From Alphaproteobacteria bacterium (GTDB lineage: Bacteria; Bacteroidota; Bacteroidia; Bacteroidales; FEN-979), in assembly GCA_009928665.1 (NCBI GenBank), contig SACF01000006.1, forward strand, positions 62,001 to 126,000: 64,000 bases of DNA. The letters are read 5' to 3'. How positions within the stretch are numbered: position 1 is the stretch's first letter; every line of letters starts with the position of its first letter. Shown piece by piece: positions 18,674-28,133 of this stretch. The position numbers were made by a program, and so were the translations under genes. Under the pieces are notes generated by a model, which searched no databases, was not told the origin of the DNA, and saw nothing but the letters and a program-made list of their open reading frames with translations.

Positions 18674-19387
18674 ATGGGTAGACTCTTCGAAAAACTTACA
18701 CAAGATGTCAGGTTCATTGAAGGACTAAAGGCATGTTTAAACTGCGGAACCTGCACTGCCATTTGTCCGGCAGCTGAATTTTACGATTATCAGCCCCGAA
18801 AAATCGTTGATATCTTACAAACCCATGATGATGATCAGATTGAAGCACTTTTGAAAAGTGAAACAATATGGTACTGCGGCGAATGCATGTCGTGTGTAAC
18901 GCGATGCCCCAGGGGAAATGCCCCCGGATTGCTGATCACAGCTTTAAGGTCACTGTCACAGGAAATGGGATTCTTCATTGAGTCAGAAAAAGGGAGGCAA
19001 CAACTGGCGGTTAAACGAACGGTCGGCGATTGGATATTAAACTATGGATACTGTTTGTACCCTTCATTGATTCAACCAGAAATGCATCCGGAACAAGGTC
19101 CGGTCTGGGAGTGGGAACACCAAAACCTGAGTGAAATCATGGATCGCCTGGGAGCAAACTATCAGAAAACAGGCCCGGGAATTCTGAGAAAAATACCCCG
19201 GGAAGATCTGGATGAGATAAAAAGGATCTTCGACGAAACTGGGGCAACCGAAAGATTTGCAAAAATTGAAGAGTTTTCGAAAAAAAAGGCACATGAAATG
19301 AATATGGATTTTGATGAAAGCATGGACAATGAATACTTTAAACATATCTACAATAAGACCGAAAAAGATCACATCCGCGAAAAATGA
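18674..19387 (+). CDS. HdrC-like 4Fe-4S dicluster subunit
   Basis: 237 residues, no membrane helix. Two ferredoxin motifs sit in the first 90 residues: CLNCGTCTAICP (about 17-28) and CGECMSCVTRCPRG (about 70-83). These should hold two 4Fe-4S clusters, as in HdrC, the electron relay between HdrA and HdrB. A helical, charged C-terminal half (about 120-237) is longer than in methanogen HdrC and may mediate assembly. It is the first gene of a five-gene set in which every junction overlaps. It overlaps hdrB-like by 4 bp. Confidence 0.85.
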   Translation: MGRLFEKLTQDVRFIEGLKACLNCGTCTAICPAAEFYDYQPRKIVDILQTHDDDQIEALLKSETIWYCGECMSCVTRCPRGNAPGLLITALRSLSQEMGFFIESEKGRQQLAVKRTVGDWILNYGYCLYPSLIQPEMHPEQGPVWEWEHQNLSEIMDRLGANYQKTGPGILRKIPREDLDEIKRIFDETGATERFAKIEEFSKKKAHEMNMDFDESMDNEYFKHIYNKTEKDHIREK

Positions 19388-20463
19388 ATATTCAGGGTAA
19401 ACGAAATATCTGGAAAGATTATCAGAAGGAAATCGCAACTGATCGCTATTTTTATGTTCGAAGCTGCGTAAGGCAAAACTTCTTTCCTGGTTCTGAAAAA
19501 GCATTTCTCAGGATATTGAAGGATGAGTTATCCAGGGATGTATATGAAAATGCCTCACATACAACTTGTTCCGGAATCGGTTACCATAGCGATGTCATTC
19601 CGTTTGAAACCGCAATGACCATGGTCGCCCGCCAATTCGCCCTGATGACCGAATCGGGCTATGAAAACTTCACCACTTCCTGCATTACCTCCTTCGGACT
19701 TTACTCCGAAATTCTCGAAACCTGGCACCATTTCCCGGAGGTCGAAGAAAGGATTCGCGAACATTTGCTTCGGGCAACCGGAAGAACCTTTAAAAAACCA
19801 GCTAACCTTTCGCATGCAAGCGATGTCATCTTTAAATTCAGGAAAGAGATTGCCGGAAAAGCGAAGCACCGTTTGATTAATCGGAAGACAGGAAATCCGC
19901 TGAAAGTAGTGGAACATATCGGATGTCATTATTCAAAGATGTTTCCCAGCAAGGGGGTCGGCGGAGCCGAATATCCCTATGTCCTTGTCGGTATGATTGA
20001 AGAATGGGGTGGCGAGGTCATTGATTATCCCGAAAGAAGACATTGTTGCGGGTTTGGATTCCGACAATACCTGGTCAAGGCAAACCGGGGTTATTCATTG
20101 GCCTGTTCAAAAAAGAAATTCGAATCAATGGCCCCTTACAAACCTGATTTCATTCTGACTAACTGCCCGGGATGCCCGATGTTCTTCGACCGTTGGCAAT
20201 ACGCCCTGAGTGAGATGGAAGGGATAACGTATGGGGAAAACGGTTTTGGTATTCCGGTGCTTACTTATGAAGAGCTTGCAGGACTTGTGTTGGGTTATGA
20301 TCCCTGGGATCTTGGATTGCAGGTTCATCAGGTAACTGTTGACCCACTATTGGATAAATTAGGTGTGGATTACGATCCTTCAGCGAAATTTACCGGAAAA
20401 AACGGAATAGATCTGGGGAAACCTGAACCTCCCTCCTTCCTGAAATTCTATCAAAATGAATAA
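19384..20463 (+). CDS. HdrB-like CCG-domain subunit, N-terminal motif degenerate
   Basis: 359 residues of the heterodisulfide reductase B / CCG-domain family, which binds noncubane 4Fe-4S clusters at the disulfide-reducing site. The second CCG set is intact: IGCHYSK, RRHCCGFGF and TNCPGCPMFF. The first set is degenerate: SCVRQ, then TTCSG in place of CCG, then TTSCITS in place of CxxC, so it keeps only part of the ligand set. One noncubane cluster is therefore more likely than two. It overlaps the upstream HdrC-like gene by 4 bp and the downstream HdrA-like gene by 8 bp. The native substrate is unknown; no CoM/CoB chemistry is expected in this phylum. Confidence 0.85.
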   Translation: MNIQGKRNIWKDYQKEIATDRYFYVRSCVRQNFFPGSEKAFLRILKDELSRDVYENASHTTCSGIGYHSDVIPFETAMTMVARQFALMTESGYENFTTSCITSFGLYSEILETWHHFPEVEERIREHLLRATGRTFKKPANLSHASDVIFKFRKEIAGKAKHRLINRKTGNPLKVVEHIGCHYSKMFPSKGVGGAEYPYVLVGMIEEWGGEVIDYPERRHCCGFGFRQYLVKANRGYSLACSKKKFESMAPYKPDFILTNCPGCPMFFDRWQYALSEMEGITYGENGFGIPVLTYEELAGLVLGYDPWDLGLQVHQVTVDPLLDKLGVDYDPSAKFTGKNGIDLGKPEPPSFLKFYQNE

Positions 20464-21481
20464 ATCGACAATCGTAGTTGGCGGAGGAATTGCCGGTATG
20501 ACTGTTGCCGGAGAACTTTCCCAACTTGGAGTTGAAGTCACACTGGTCGAACAAGAACAAATAACAGGCGGGCACGCAGCAGGTTGGGACCGGCTTTTCC
20601 CGACACGCAGACCTGCAGAGGAGGTAATCAGCTTCCTCCGGGAACAAACCGATTCCAGGGTTAACACCTTTTCCGGCAGGTCGGTTACTGAAATCCTGCA
20701 TCACGAAAGCATGTTCACCGCGACACTTTCTGACGGAACCATTCTGCGTGGAGAGAGCCTGGTTCTTGCAACGGGATACGATCTCTTCGATGCCTCAAGA
20801 AAGGAAGAATACGGATATGGTATCTACGACAATGTGATTACCTCTGCCGAACTGGAGGGTTGGTTCAAAAATCATCAGCCAGTCAGAACCAAAAATGGCA
20901 GAATACCTTCGCGGGTCGCTTTCATACATTGTGTCGGATCCCGTGATGAAAAAGTCGGTAACCTTTATTGTTCCAAAGTGTGCTGTATTACCGGTGTCAA
21001 ACAGGCGATTGAAGTTAAAGAAGCATTACCCTCGTGTGATGTCTATTCGTTTTATATGGATCTTAGAATGTTCGATCGGAATTTCGAAGAACTTTATTTC
21101 GAAGCCCAGAAAAACTACGGAATCACTTTTATAAGAGGAAGACTGTCAGAATGCTCTGAAAATGCAGATCACACCCTGGTTGTCAAAACAGAAGATACAC
21201 TGACCGGGAAACCGATGAAAATGATCGTTGATCTCGTAGTGTTATTGGTAGGATTTGTTCCAAGGTCACAAAATACTCAGATGTTTTCAAAACTTAAACT
21301 GATAACCGGTAACGATGGATTTCTGCAACCCGAGGATGAACACAATGGCGACAACCTGACGCGAATCCCCGGATTGTTTATTACCGGTGCGGTAAAAGGT
21401 CCGGTGACGATCGCAAATGCCGTTGCAGATGCCCGGGCTACGGCCCTCCAGGTTTATTCATTTCTTCATTCCAACCGCTGA
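20456..21481 (+). CDS. HdrA-like FAD/4Fe-4S subunit, minimal form
   Basis: 341 residues. The Rossmann FAD motif is at the N terminus (VVGGGIAGMTVAGEL), LVLATGYD follows, and the HdrA-specific Fe-S ligand set is clear (HCVGSRDEK then YCSKVCC). GLFITGAVKGPVTI near the C terminus is the second FAD contact. The protein lacks the extra ferredoxin domains and inserted regions of methanogen HdrA (about 650 residues), much like the short QmoA/HdrA versions of sulfate reducers. It is the flavin hub of the presumed complex. It overlaps the HdrB-like gene by 8 bp and the ferredoxin-like gene by 1 bp. Confidence 0.88.
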   Translation: MNKSTIVVGGGIAGMTVAGELSQLGVEVTLVEQEQITGGHAAGWDRLFPTRRPAEEVISFLREQTDSRVNTFSGRSVTEILHHESMFTATLSDGTILRGESLVLATGYDLFDASRKEEYGYGIYDNVITSAELEGWFKNHQPVRTKNGRIPSRVAFIHCVGSRDEKVGNLYCSKVCCITGVKQAIEVKEALPSCDVYSFYMDLRMFDRNFEELYFEAQKNYGITFIRGRLSECSENADHTLVVKTEDTLTGKPMKMIVDLVVLLVGFVPRSQNTQMFSKLKLITGNDGFLQPEDEHNGDNLTRIPGLFITGAVKGPVTIANAVADARATALQVYSFLHSNR

Positions 21482-21810
21482 TGAAAGATTTCGGGTATCA
21501 GGTCCACCGGGACAACACCATCGATTTTGAAAAAAATGATTTCAGAATCGCCCGGTTTCTCCTCGAAAGAGAACCATCGCTGAATTTGTGCATCGGTTGT
21601 GGAAGTTGTACGGGAACCTGTTCAACCGGCCATTTTACTGAATTTAACATACGGAAAATCCATACCTTGATAAAACGTGGTGAAACAGAAATGGCAAGAA
21701 AACAAATCCGTCAGTGTATGTTTTGCGGCAAATGTCAGCTGATTTGTCCGAGAGGCATTAACCTTCGTAATGTAATATTGGGTATTAACAGGGCCCTGGA
21801 AAAGATCTGA
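21481..21810 (+). CDS. small HdrC/ferredoxin-like dicluster protein
   Basis: 109 residues with two 4Fe-4S motifs: CIGCGSCTGTCSTG (about 37-48; the usual Pro after the last Cys is Ser) and CMFCGKCQLICPRG (about 79-92). It is essentially all cluster domain, so it likely wires the FAD subunit to the membrane subunit. It shares 1 bp with each neighbour (TGATG junctions), which indicates strict translational coupling. Confidence 0.85.
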   Translation: MKDFGYQVHRDNTIDFEKNDFRIARFLLEREPSLNLCIGCGSCTGTCSTGHFTEFNIRKIHTLIKRGETEMARKQIRQCMFCGKCQLICPRGINLRNVILGINRALEKI

Positions 21811-23681
21811 TGATAAACTTCAACCTCTTCGTTCTGCCCTTCTCACTTGGACTCCTTTACCTGATCCTGAAAATCGGAAAAGATTGGTACAAGTGGATAA
21901 CAACGCTGTCGCCCGTCGATAAAGTCAAGTTTACGTCCGGTATCCGCAATCCGATCCAAATACTCATCAGTTTAAAAGAGGTTTTCTTCGAAGTTTTGAT
22001 CCATCGGAAGATGTGGAAGAGAAATCCATTGTTGGGTTATATGCATATGAGCTTCGCTTTGGGCTGGTTCTTACTGATTATCCTTGGAAATATCGAAAGT
22101 CGCTTCTACAGCGGGACACACCTGAATGCACCTTACTATCCTATTTTCCTCAAGTTTTTCATCCACGATAAACTGGTCATATTTTTCGAAGTTTATGCGG
22201 TACCCCGGTTTTTTCGCTTTATCATGGACCTCCTCCTTCTTTATATTCTTAGTGGTTTATTGCTGGCCTTTCTGAAAAGAAAAAAATCGAGATGGTTCGG
22301 AATGAAACGGGTAACCCGCTACCAACTGACCGATCATGTAGCTCTTACCACCCTTTGGTTGATTTTCCCAATGCGGCTGCTCGCCGAAAGTTTCACGGCA
22401 GGCTATTATGGCAGCGGAGGAGGATTCATGACCCAACCACTGGGAAATTTTTTAGCCTGGATCGTTCCTTTGCCAACTGATTTAGTGGCTTATACCATGT
22501 GGTGGGGCTATTCCCTGGTATTGGGTATTTTTTTTGTGACCCTCCCCTATTCCCGATACATGCATATACCAACCGAAGTGCTTCTGATCTTTTTCAGAAA
22601 CTTCGGTATTAAGCCTAAAAAATGGTACTCCGGGTTTTCCGACACGGAAGTACATTCCTGTTCAAGATGCGGCGTTTGCCTCGATATTTGTCAGATGAAC
22701 CTCGCTGGGATCCATGATTCCCAGGCAGTATATTTTATCCGCGATGTACGTGATAAGTATGTTTCCGAACAAATTTCCAGAAAATGCCTGGTATGTGGCC
22801 GCTGCCAGGAGGTATGCCCTGTGGGTATCCATTCCGATTCATTAAGATTGATCAAGCGTAGAGAACTCTCCTCCGGACAGGATGCTGATTATTCCTTTGT
22901 CTCGGTAAGTACTGGCAGAACTGCCGAAGTGGTTTATTTCTCAGGATGCATGTCGCATCTCACGCCTTCTATAATCCGCTCCATGAAAGGGATTATGGAA
23001 GTCGCGGGGGTCTCTTACCTGCATCTTGATGAGAATCGTAGCATCTGCTGTGGACGACCTTTGATGCTCGCTGGAAAAGACCGTCAGGCTCACGACCTGG
23101 TCGAGTTCAATAAAAAACTGATCAGAAATGCAAGAGCTGGAATCCTGGTTACCTCCTGTCCGATCTGTTACCGGGTTTTTAAAGAAGAATACAACCTTCC
23201 CATAAGAATTCAACATCACGCACAGTTTTTATTGGAACTGGTCCGTTCAGGCAAAATCCCGCTTCAAAGCATGCACCGCCGCATTATCTATCATGATCCT
23301 TGTGATCTCGGTCGCGGCTCCCATGTATATGAAGCGCCCAGGGAACTGTTGGGTGAATTTTCAGATCTGCTTATAAGTAAAGAGGAAAAAAATAACGCCC
23401 TTTGTTGCGGCGGAAGTTTAGGAATGTTCGAAGCGGATCAACAACAACGTGATCTCATGACAAACGGAGCGCTCGATTCACTATTAACTTTGGGTCCGGA
23501 ATTACTTGCTACCAGTTGTCCGTTATGCAAGAAAACATTTGGAAAAATGAACAGGGTCCCTGTGAAAGATTTAGCAGAACTGGTGTTTGAGTCCATTCCT
23601 GATGGCAGGATCAGAAGCGTTTCTGGCTCCGTTTCCGCTCCGTTTCATCCAGAATTATCTTCCGAAGCCGAATCGATTTAG
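21810..23681 (+). CDS. membrane HdrE-HdrD fusion (cytochrome b-like plus CCG domains)
   Basis: 623 residues in three parts. Residues about 1-255 have five to six membrane helices resembling HdrE/NarI-type cytochrome b; His residues in the helices (for example GYMHMSF, YSRYMHIP) could bind haem b. A dicluster 4Fe-4S segment follows (CSRCGVCLDICQ near 282; CLVCGRCQEVCPVG near 322). The last part has two complete CCG sets: GCMSH / ICCGRP / SCPICY and DPCDLG / LCCGGS / SCPLCK. This is the HdrDE architecture in one chain, also seen in quinone-linked Tmc, Dsr and Qmo membrane subunits. It should exchange electrons between menaquinone and a thiol/disulfide or Fe-S partner. Its last 23 codons lie antisense over typA (71-bp tail overlap). 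Confidence 0.85.
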   Translation: MINFNLFVLPFSLGLLYLILKIGKDWYKWITTLSPVDKVKFTSGIRNPIQILISLKEVFFEVLIHRKMWKRNPLLGYMHMSFALGWFLLIILGNIESRFYSGTHLNAPYYPIFLKFFIHDKLVIFFEVYAVPRFFRFIMDLLLLYILSGLLLAFLKRKKSRWFGMKRVTRYQLTDHVALTTLWLIFPMRLLAESFTAGYYGSGGGFMTQPLGNFLAWIVPLPTDLVAYTMWWGYSLVLGIFFVTLPYSRYMHIPTEVLLIFFRNFGIKPKKWYSGFSDTEVHSCSRCGVCLDICQMNLAGIHDSQAVYFIRDVRDKYVSEQISRKCLVCGRCQEVCPVGIHSDSLRLIKRRELSSGQDADYSFVSVSTGRTAEVVYFSGCMSHLTPSIIRSMKGIMEVAGVSYLHLDENRSICCGRPLMLAGKDRQAHDLVEFNKKLIRNARAGILVTSCPICYRVFKEEYNLPIRIQHHAQFLLELVRSGKIPLQSMHRRIIYHDPCDLGRGSHVYEAPRELLGEFSDLLISKEEKNNALCCGGSLGMFEADQQQRDLMTNGALDSLLTLGPELLATSCPLCKKTFGKMNRVPVKDLAELVFESIPDGRIRSVSGSVSAPFHPELSSEAESI

Positions 23682-25416
23682 GAGTCACCTCCACATATTC
23701 ATCCTCTTTGATGTATTCCATGGCCTCTTCGAGAGAGAATTTAACCGGTGGATATATGACTGCTTTCTCATCAGAACCCGATGCCCGTACATTCGATAAT
23801 TTTTTTGTCCGGTTCACATTGACAACGATATCATCACCCCGGGTACTTTCACCGATGATCTGCCCGGCATAGACTTCTTCAAACGGGTCAATAAAAAAAA
23901 TCCCCCTGTCCTGTAATTTATCCAGGGCATAAGTAATAGCAGTCCCTGTGTACATTGAAATCAGCGATCCATTATTTCTGCCCTGCATCTCCCCTTTCCA
24001 GGGTTCAAACGATTTGAAATGATGAGCCATAACAGCTTCCCCTTCCGTCGCCGTCAATACAGGATTGCGAAGACCGATTAATCCCCTGGCAGGTACAGTA
24101 AATTCAAGCACCGTACGATCCCGCTTATGTTCAATCTGAACTAAATCCCCTTTCCTCCTACTGACCAATTCTATGACTTTCCCTGAAAAAGGCTCAGGAA
24201 CCTGTACTTTCAACAATTCTACAGGCTCACATTTCTGTTCTTCGATCACCTTGGTAATTATTTGCGGCTGACCAAGCTGAAATTCGTACCCCTCACGACG
24301 CATTGTCTCCACAAGAATGGCCAGATGCAGAATTCCCCTGCCAAAGACCTGAAAGCGATCCGGCGAATCCATCTCCTCCACCCTCAGCGCAAGGTTTTTC
24401 TCTGTCTCTTTGAACAACCGTTCCCTTAAATGCCTTGAGGTGACATAACTGCCCTCCTTTCCTGCAAAAGGTGAATTATTGATCGTGAACTGCATACTCA
24501 TGGTCGGTTCGTCGACATTGATGGGCGCCATTCCCTCCGGGAATTCAAAATCAGCGATGGTATCCCCGATCTCAAAATTTTCAGGACCTAAAACCGCACA
24601 TATCTCTCCTGCTGATACCTCCCATTTCACCTTCTCTTTTCCCAACCCTTCAAAAAGATAAAGTTCTTTGACAATCGATTTTAGAATCGTGCCGTCATTT
24701 TTAACCAACGATACCGACATTCCCGCTTTAATGGTCCCCCGGGTAATCCTTCCTACAGCGATCCTGCCAACATAGGATGAATAGTCAAGAGAACTGATCT
24801 GTAACTGCAGAGAACCGGGACCACGGGCCGGAGGCGGAATATGTTCCACAATCTGATCCAGTAAATAACTGACATCCTGTGTTGGCCGCCTCCAGTCTTC
24901 CGACATCCATCCCAGTTTTGAGGAACCGAAAACAGTCGGAAAATTCAATTGGTCTTCACTGGCGTCAAGACTGAACATCAAGTCAAACATGGCTTCCTGC
25001 ACCTCGTCGGGGGCACAGTTGGCTTTATCTACTTTATTGATCACCACGATGGGCTTTTTCCCTAATTCCAAAGCTTTCTGAAGAACAAACCGTGTTTGAG
25101 GCATGGGGCCCTCGAATGCATCTACCAGAATTAACACGCCATCTGCCATATTCAGGACACGCTCAACCTCTCCGCCAAAATCAGAGTGACCAGGGGTATC
25201 GATAATATTGATCTTTATTCCCTTGTATCGGACCGATACATTTTTCGAAAGAATGGTAATGCCCCTTTCACGCTCCAGATCATTGGAGTCAAGAATCAGA
25301 TCGCCAACATTCTCATTTTCACGAAACAGCCTGACCTGGTGAAGGATCCGGTCAACTAACGTGGTTTTGCCATGATCAACATGGGCAATAATTGCAATAT
25401 TTCGGATATCATACAT
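23611..25416 (-). CDS. typA: ribosome-associated GTPase TypA/BipA
   Basis: A translational GTPase of the EF-G group that binds 70S ribosomes and supports 50S assembly and stress adaptation. 601 residues, the normal length. G motifs: AHVDHGKTTL (G1), RGITI (switch), DTPGHSDFGGEV (G3), VVINKVDKANC (G4). The EF-G-like III/V domains and the BipA C-terminal domain follow, ending in a typical basic tail (ERKRSQKRF). It lies 21 bp downstream of valS on the minus strand, so probably co-transcribed. The end of the gene is covered by the convergent Hdr fusion gene. Confidence 0.96.
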   Translation of the reverse strand: MYDIRNIAIIAHVDHGKTTLVDRILHQVRLFRENENVGDLILDSNDLERERGITILSKNVSVRYKGIKINIIDTPGHSDFGGEVERVLNMADGVLILVDAFEGPMPQTRFVLQKALELGKKPIVVINKVDKANCAPDEVQEAMFDLMFSLDASEDQLNFPTVFGSSKLGWMSEDWRRPTQDVSYLLDQIVEHIPPPARGPGSLQLQISSLDYSSYVGRIAVGRITRGTIKAGMSVSLVKNDGTILKSIVKELYLFEGLGKEKVKWEVSAGEICAVLGPENFEIGDTIADFEFPEGMAPINVDEPTMSMQFTINNSPFAGKEGSYVTSRHLRERLFKETEKNLALRVEEMDSPDRFQVFGRGILHLAILVETMRREGYEFQLGQPQIITKVIEEQKCEPVELLKVQVPEPFSGKVIELVSRRKGDLVQIEHKRDRTVLEFTVPARGLIGLRNPVLTATEGEAVMAHHFKSFEPWKGEMQGRNNGSLISMYTGTAITYALDKLQDRGIFFIDPFEEVYAGQIIGESTRGDDIVVNVNRTKKLSNVRASGSDEKAVIYPPVKFSLEEAMEYIKEDEYVEVTPKSIRLRKIILDETERKRSQKRF

Positions 25417-25437
25417 TTTTATACACCCCCGGGATAA

Positions 25438-28080
25438 TCATCCTTTCTGACTGGTAATCCGTTCTTCGAGCACTGCGATCCTGGAGATGGCGTCCTGTTG
25501 CTTTTTACGTTCCGCTTCAACAACCGCGGCAGGGGCATTTTTGACAAAGCTTTCATTATTAAGTTTCAGCATGACTTTCGACAGAAACCCGCGTGTGTAA
25601 AGAAGTTCCTCTTCAATTTTAAGAATATCCTCCTCCGCGTTGATCTGATCACCCACAGGAATAAAAAATTCTGTGCTTCTCACAATAAAAGAAATACAGC
25701 CGGGTGATTTTACATCGATGTAAGAAATACTCATCAGATTACATAGTTTTCCGATAATCCCGTCGAAGGTGGTGTCAGCCTCTTCACCATGATTTTTCTT
25801 AATAAACAGCGCAATAGGCTCTTTAAAGGAAATATTCCTTTCCTTCCTGACATTACGGATTGCAATAATCACCTCAGAAGCAAAAATGAATTGATCAATG
25901 ATCCCCTGATTGAAAGGTCTAGCTTCAGGCTGTGGAGTAAGTAAAATCGATTCGCCTTCTTCACGTTCCTTGAGGATATGAAATATTTCTTCTGTAATAA
26001 AAGGCATGAAAGGATGAAGCAGGCGAATCAATTGATCGAGAAATCCGGTCGCAGCCTCATAGGATCTGCGATCAATGGGTTGCTGGTAAGCCGGTTTGAT
26101 CATTTCAAGAAACCAGGAACAGTAATCATCCCAAATCAGTTTGTACGTCGTCATTAAGGCCTCTGACAAACGGTAATCGGAAAACTGGTTTTGAATGGTC
26201 TGCAACGAAGAATTGAAAACAGATGCAAACCATGCAATGGCAATCTTGTTTTCAGCGGGTTGATCGATTTCATCAGAAACCTGCCATCCCCTTACCAACC
26301 GCATCGCATTCCATATTTTATTACAGAAATTCCTTCCCTGCTCAATGAGGCCATCGTCGTATAGGAGATCATTCCCCGCGGGAGAACACAACAACATACC
26401 TACACGAACAGCATCCGCTCCGTTTCGGGCAATGAGATCCAGCGGTTCGGGAGAATTTCCGAGTGATTTCGACATCTTACGACCCAACTTGTCCCGCACG
26501 ATACCTGTAAAATACACATTCCTGAAAGGGATCTCTTTCCGGTATTCCCAGCCTGCCATGATCATCCGGGCAACCCAGAAGAAAATGATCTCAGGCGCCG
26601 TGATCAGCTCGTTGGTCGGATAATAATACCGGATATCAGGATTGTCGGGATTCCTGATTCCATCGAATACCGAAATTGGCCATAACCAGCTTGAAAACCA
26701 GGTATCCAACACATCTTCATCCTGCTTTAAATCCTCAATTTTAACTTCTGACGTCTGATTTTTAATCTTTAATTTCACCTGTTCAAAAGCCTCTTCCCTG
26801 CTCCTGGCAACTACAAAGGTTCCATCAGGCAGATACCATGCCGGGATGCGATGCCCCCACCATAACTGACGGGAAATGCACCAATCAGTGACATTCTCCA
26901 TCCAGTGCCGGTACATGTTTTTATATTTCGCCGGATGAAACTGAATGGTATCGTTTTCAACAAGATCCAATGCCGGTTTTGCCAACTCGTTCATTTTCAG
27001 GAACCATTGAATAGAAATCCGGGGTTCTATCACCTCTTCGGTACGTTCTGAATATCCGACTTTGTTGGTATAATTTTCAATTTTTACAATATGACCCTGT
27101 TTCTCCAGTTCAACGGCTATTTTTTTTCGCACGGTAAACCGATCTTCTCCGACAAATAACCGGGCTGCTTCACTCATGGTACCGTTTGCATTGAATGTAT
27201 CAATAACCTCCAGCTGATGTTTGATCCCCAGTTTATAATCATTGATATCATGTGCCGGCGTAACTTTTAATGCACCGGTTCCAAACTCCCGGTCGACATA
27301 TTCATCGAAAATTACCGGGATTGGTCGGTTGATCAACGGAACCATTATCTTTTTCCCCTTGAGATGCCGGTACCTATCATCCTCAGGATGTACACAAATG
27401 GCGGTATCTCCCAAAATAGTCTCAGGCCGGGTTGTGGCAATCGTGACCCACTCATCAGAAGTTCCCGCGATAAGATATCTTACATAATACAATTTCGAAT
27501 TAACCTCCCTGTACACAACCTCCTCATCCGACACGGCAGTCAGCGCTTTCGGATCCCAGTTTACCATTCTTACCCCACGGTAAATCAACCCTTTTTCGTA
27601 AAGATCAATGAAAACCTTAATAACCGAATCGTACAAACCATCATCCATCGTAAAACAGGTACGCTCCCAGTCGCATGAAGCACCCAGTTTTTTCAACTGA
27701 TCCAGGATGATACCACCATGTTTGTGTTTCCATTCCCAGGCATGTAAAAGAAACTGATCGCGTGTCAGATCGGATTTCCTGATCCCTTCCTCTTTAAGCT
27801 TCGCAACAACCTTTGCTTCTGTTGCAATTGATGCATGATCGGTACCGGGCACCCAACAGGCGTTTTTACCCGCCATTCTGGCCCTGCGCATCATAACGTC
27901 CTGTATGGTGTTGTTAAGCATGTGTCCCATATGCAAAACCCCGGTAACATTGGGAGGTGGAATCACAATACAATAAGGTTCCCGGCTATCCGGTTCCGAA
28001 TGAAAAAGTTTGTTCTTCAGCCAGTAGGAGTACCATTTATCTTCGACCAATGCAGGATTGTATTTCGAAGCAATTTCCAT
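25438..28080 (-). CDS. valS: valine-tRNA ligase
   Basis: A class Ia synthetase of 880 residues that charges tRNA-Val. The HIGH-type motif appears as HMGH in [11 protein letters not shown] (about residue 48) and the KMSKS loop as [10 protein letters not shown] (about 529). The CP1 editing domain occupies the region around 190-340 ([12 protein letters not shown]). The anticodon-binding domain and a C-terminal coiled coil (final 70 residues) are present. A tRNA-Val gene is in the same window but far away. A -7 box is found just upstream. Confidence 0.97.
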   Translation of the reverse strand: MEIASKYNPALVEDKWYSYWLKNKLFHSEPDSREPYCIVIPPPNVTGVLHMGHMLNNTIQDVMMRRARMAGKNACWVPGTDHASIATEAKVVAKLKEEGIRKSDLTRDQFLLHAWEWKHKHGGIILDQLKKLGASCDWERTCFTMDDGLYDSVIKVFIDLYEKGLIYRGVRMVNWDPKALTAVSDEEVVYREVNSKLYYVRYLIAGTSDEWVTIATTRPETILGDTAICVHPEDDRYRHLKGKKIMVPLINRPIPVIFDEYVDREFGTGALKVTPAHDINDYKLGIKHQLEVIDTFNANGTMSEAARLFVGEDRFTVRKKIAVELEKQGHIVKIENYTNKVGYSERTEEVIEPRISIQWFLKMNELAKPALDLVENDTIQFHPAKYKNMYRHWMENVTDWCISRQLWWGHRIPAWYLPDGTFVVARSREEAFEQVKLKIKNQTSEVKIEDLKQDEDVLDTWFSSWLWPISVFDGIRNPDNPDIRYYYPTNELITAPEIIFFWVARMIMAGWEYRKEIPFRNVYFTGIVRDKLGRKMSKSLGNSPEPLDLIARNGADAVRVGMLLCSPAGNDLLYDDGLIEQGRNFCNKIWNAMRLVRGWQVSDEIDQPAENKIAIAWFASVFNSSLQTIQNQFSDYRLSEALMTTYKLIWDDYCSWFLEMIKPAYQQPIDRRSYEAATGFLDQLIRLLHPFMPFITEEIFHILKEREEGESILLTPQPEARPFNQGIIDQFIFASEVIIAIRNVRKERNISFKEPIALFIKKNHGEEADTTFDGIIGKLCNLMSISYIDVKSPGCISFIVRSTEFFIPVGDQINAEEDILKIEEELLYTRGFLSKVMLKLNNESFVKNAPAAVVEAERKKQQDAISRIAVLEERITSQKG

Positions 28081-28099
28081 AAATTATTTTTTGGGAGTG

Positions 28100-28107
28100 C
28101 AAAGGTA
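28100..28107 (-). promoter_or_regulatory. -7 box before valS
   Basis: On the minus strand the bases read TACCTTTG, an exact TAnnTTTG match 19 bp before the valS ATG. A -33 element is not clear. Confidence 0.5.
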
Positions 28108-28133
28108 ATAAAAATACACGGATGGATTCAGTT

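Noticed and set aside
23587..23799. Plus-strand frame across the typA end
   Set aside because: Shadow of typA; the codon choice follows the minus-strand gene.
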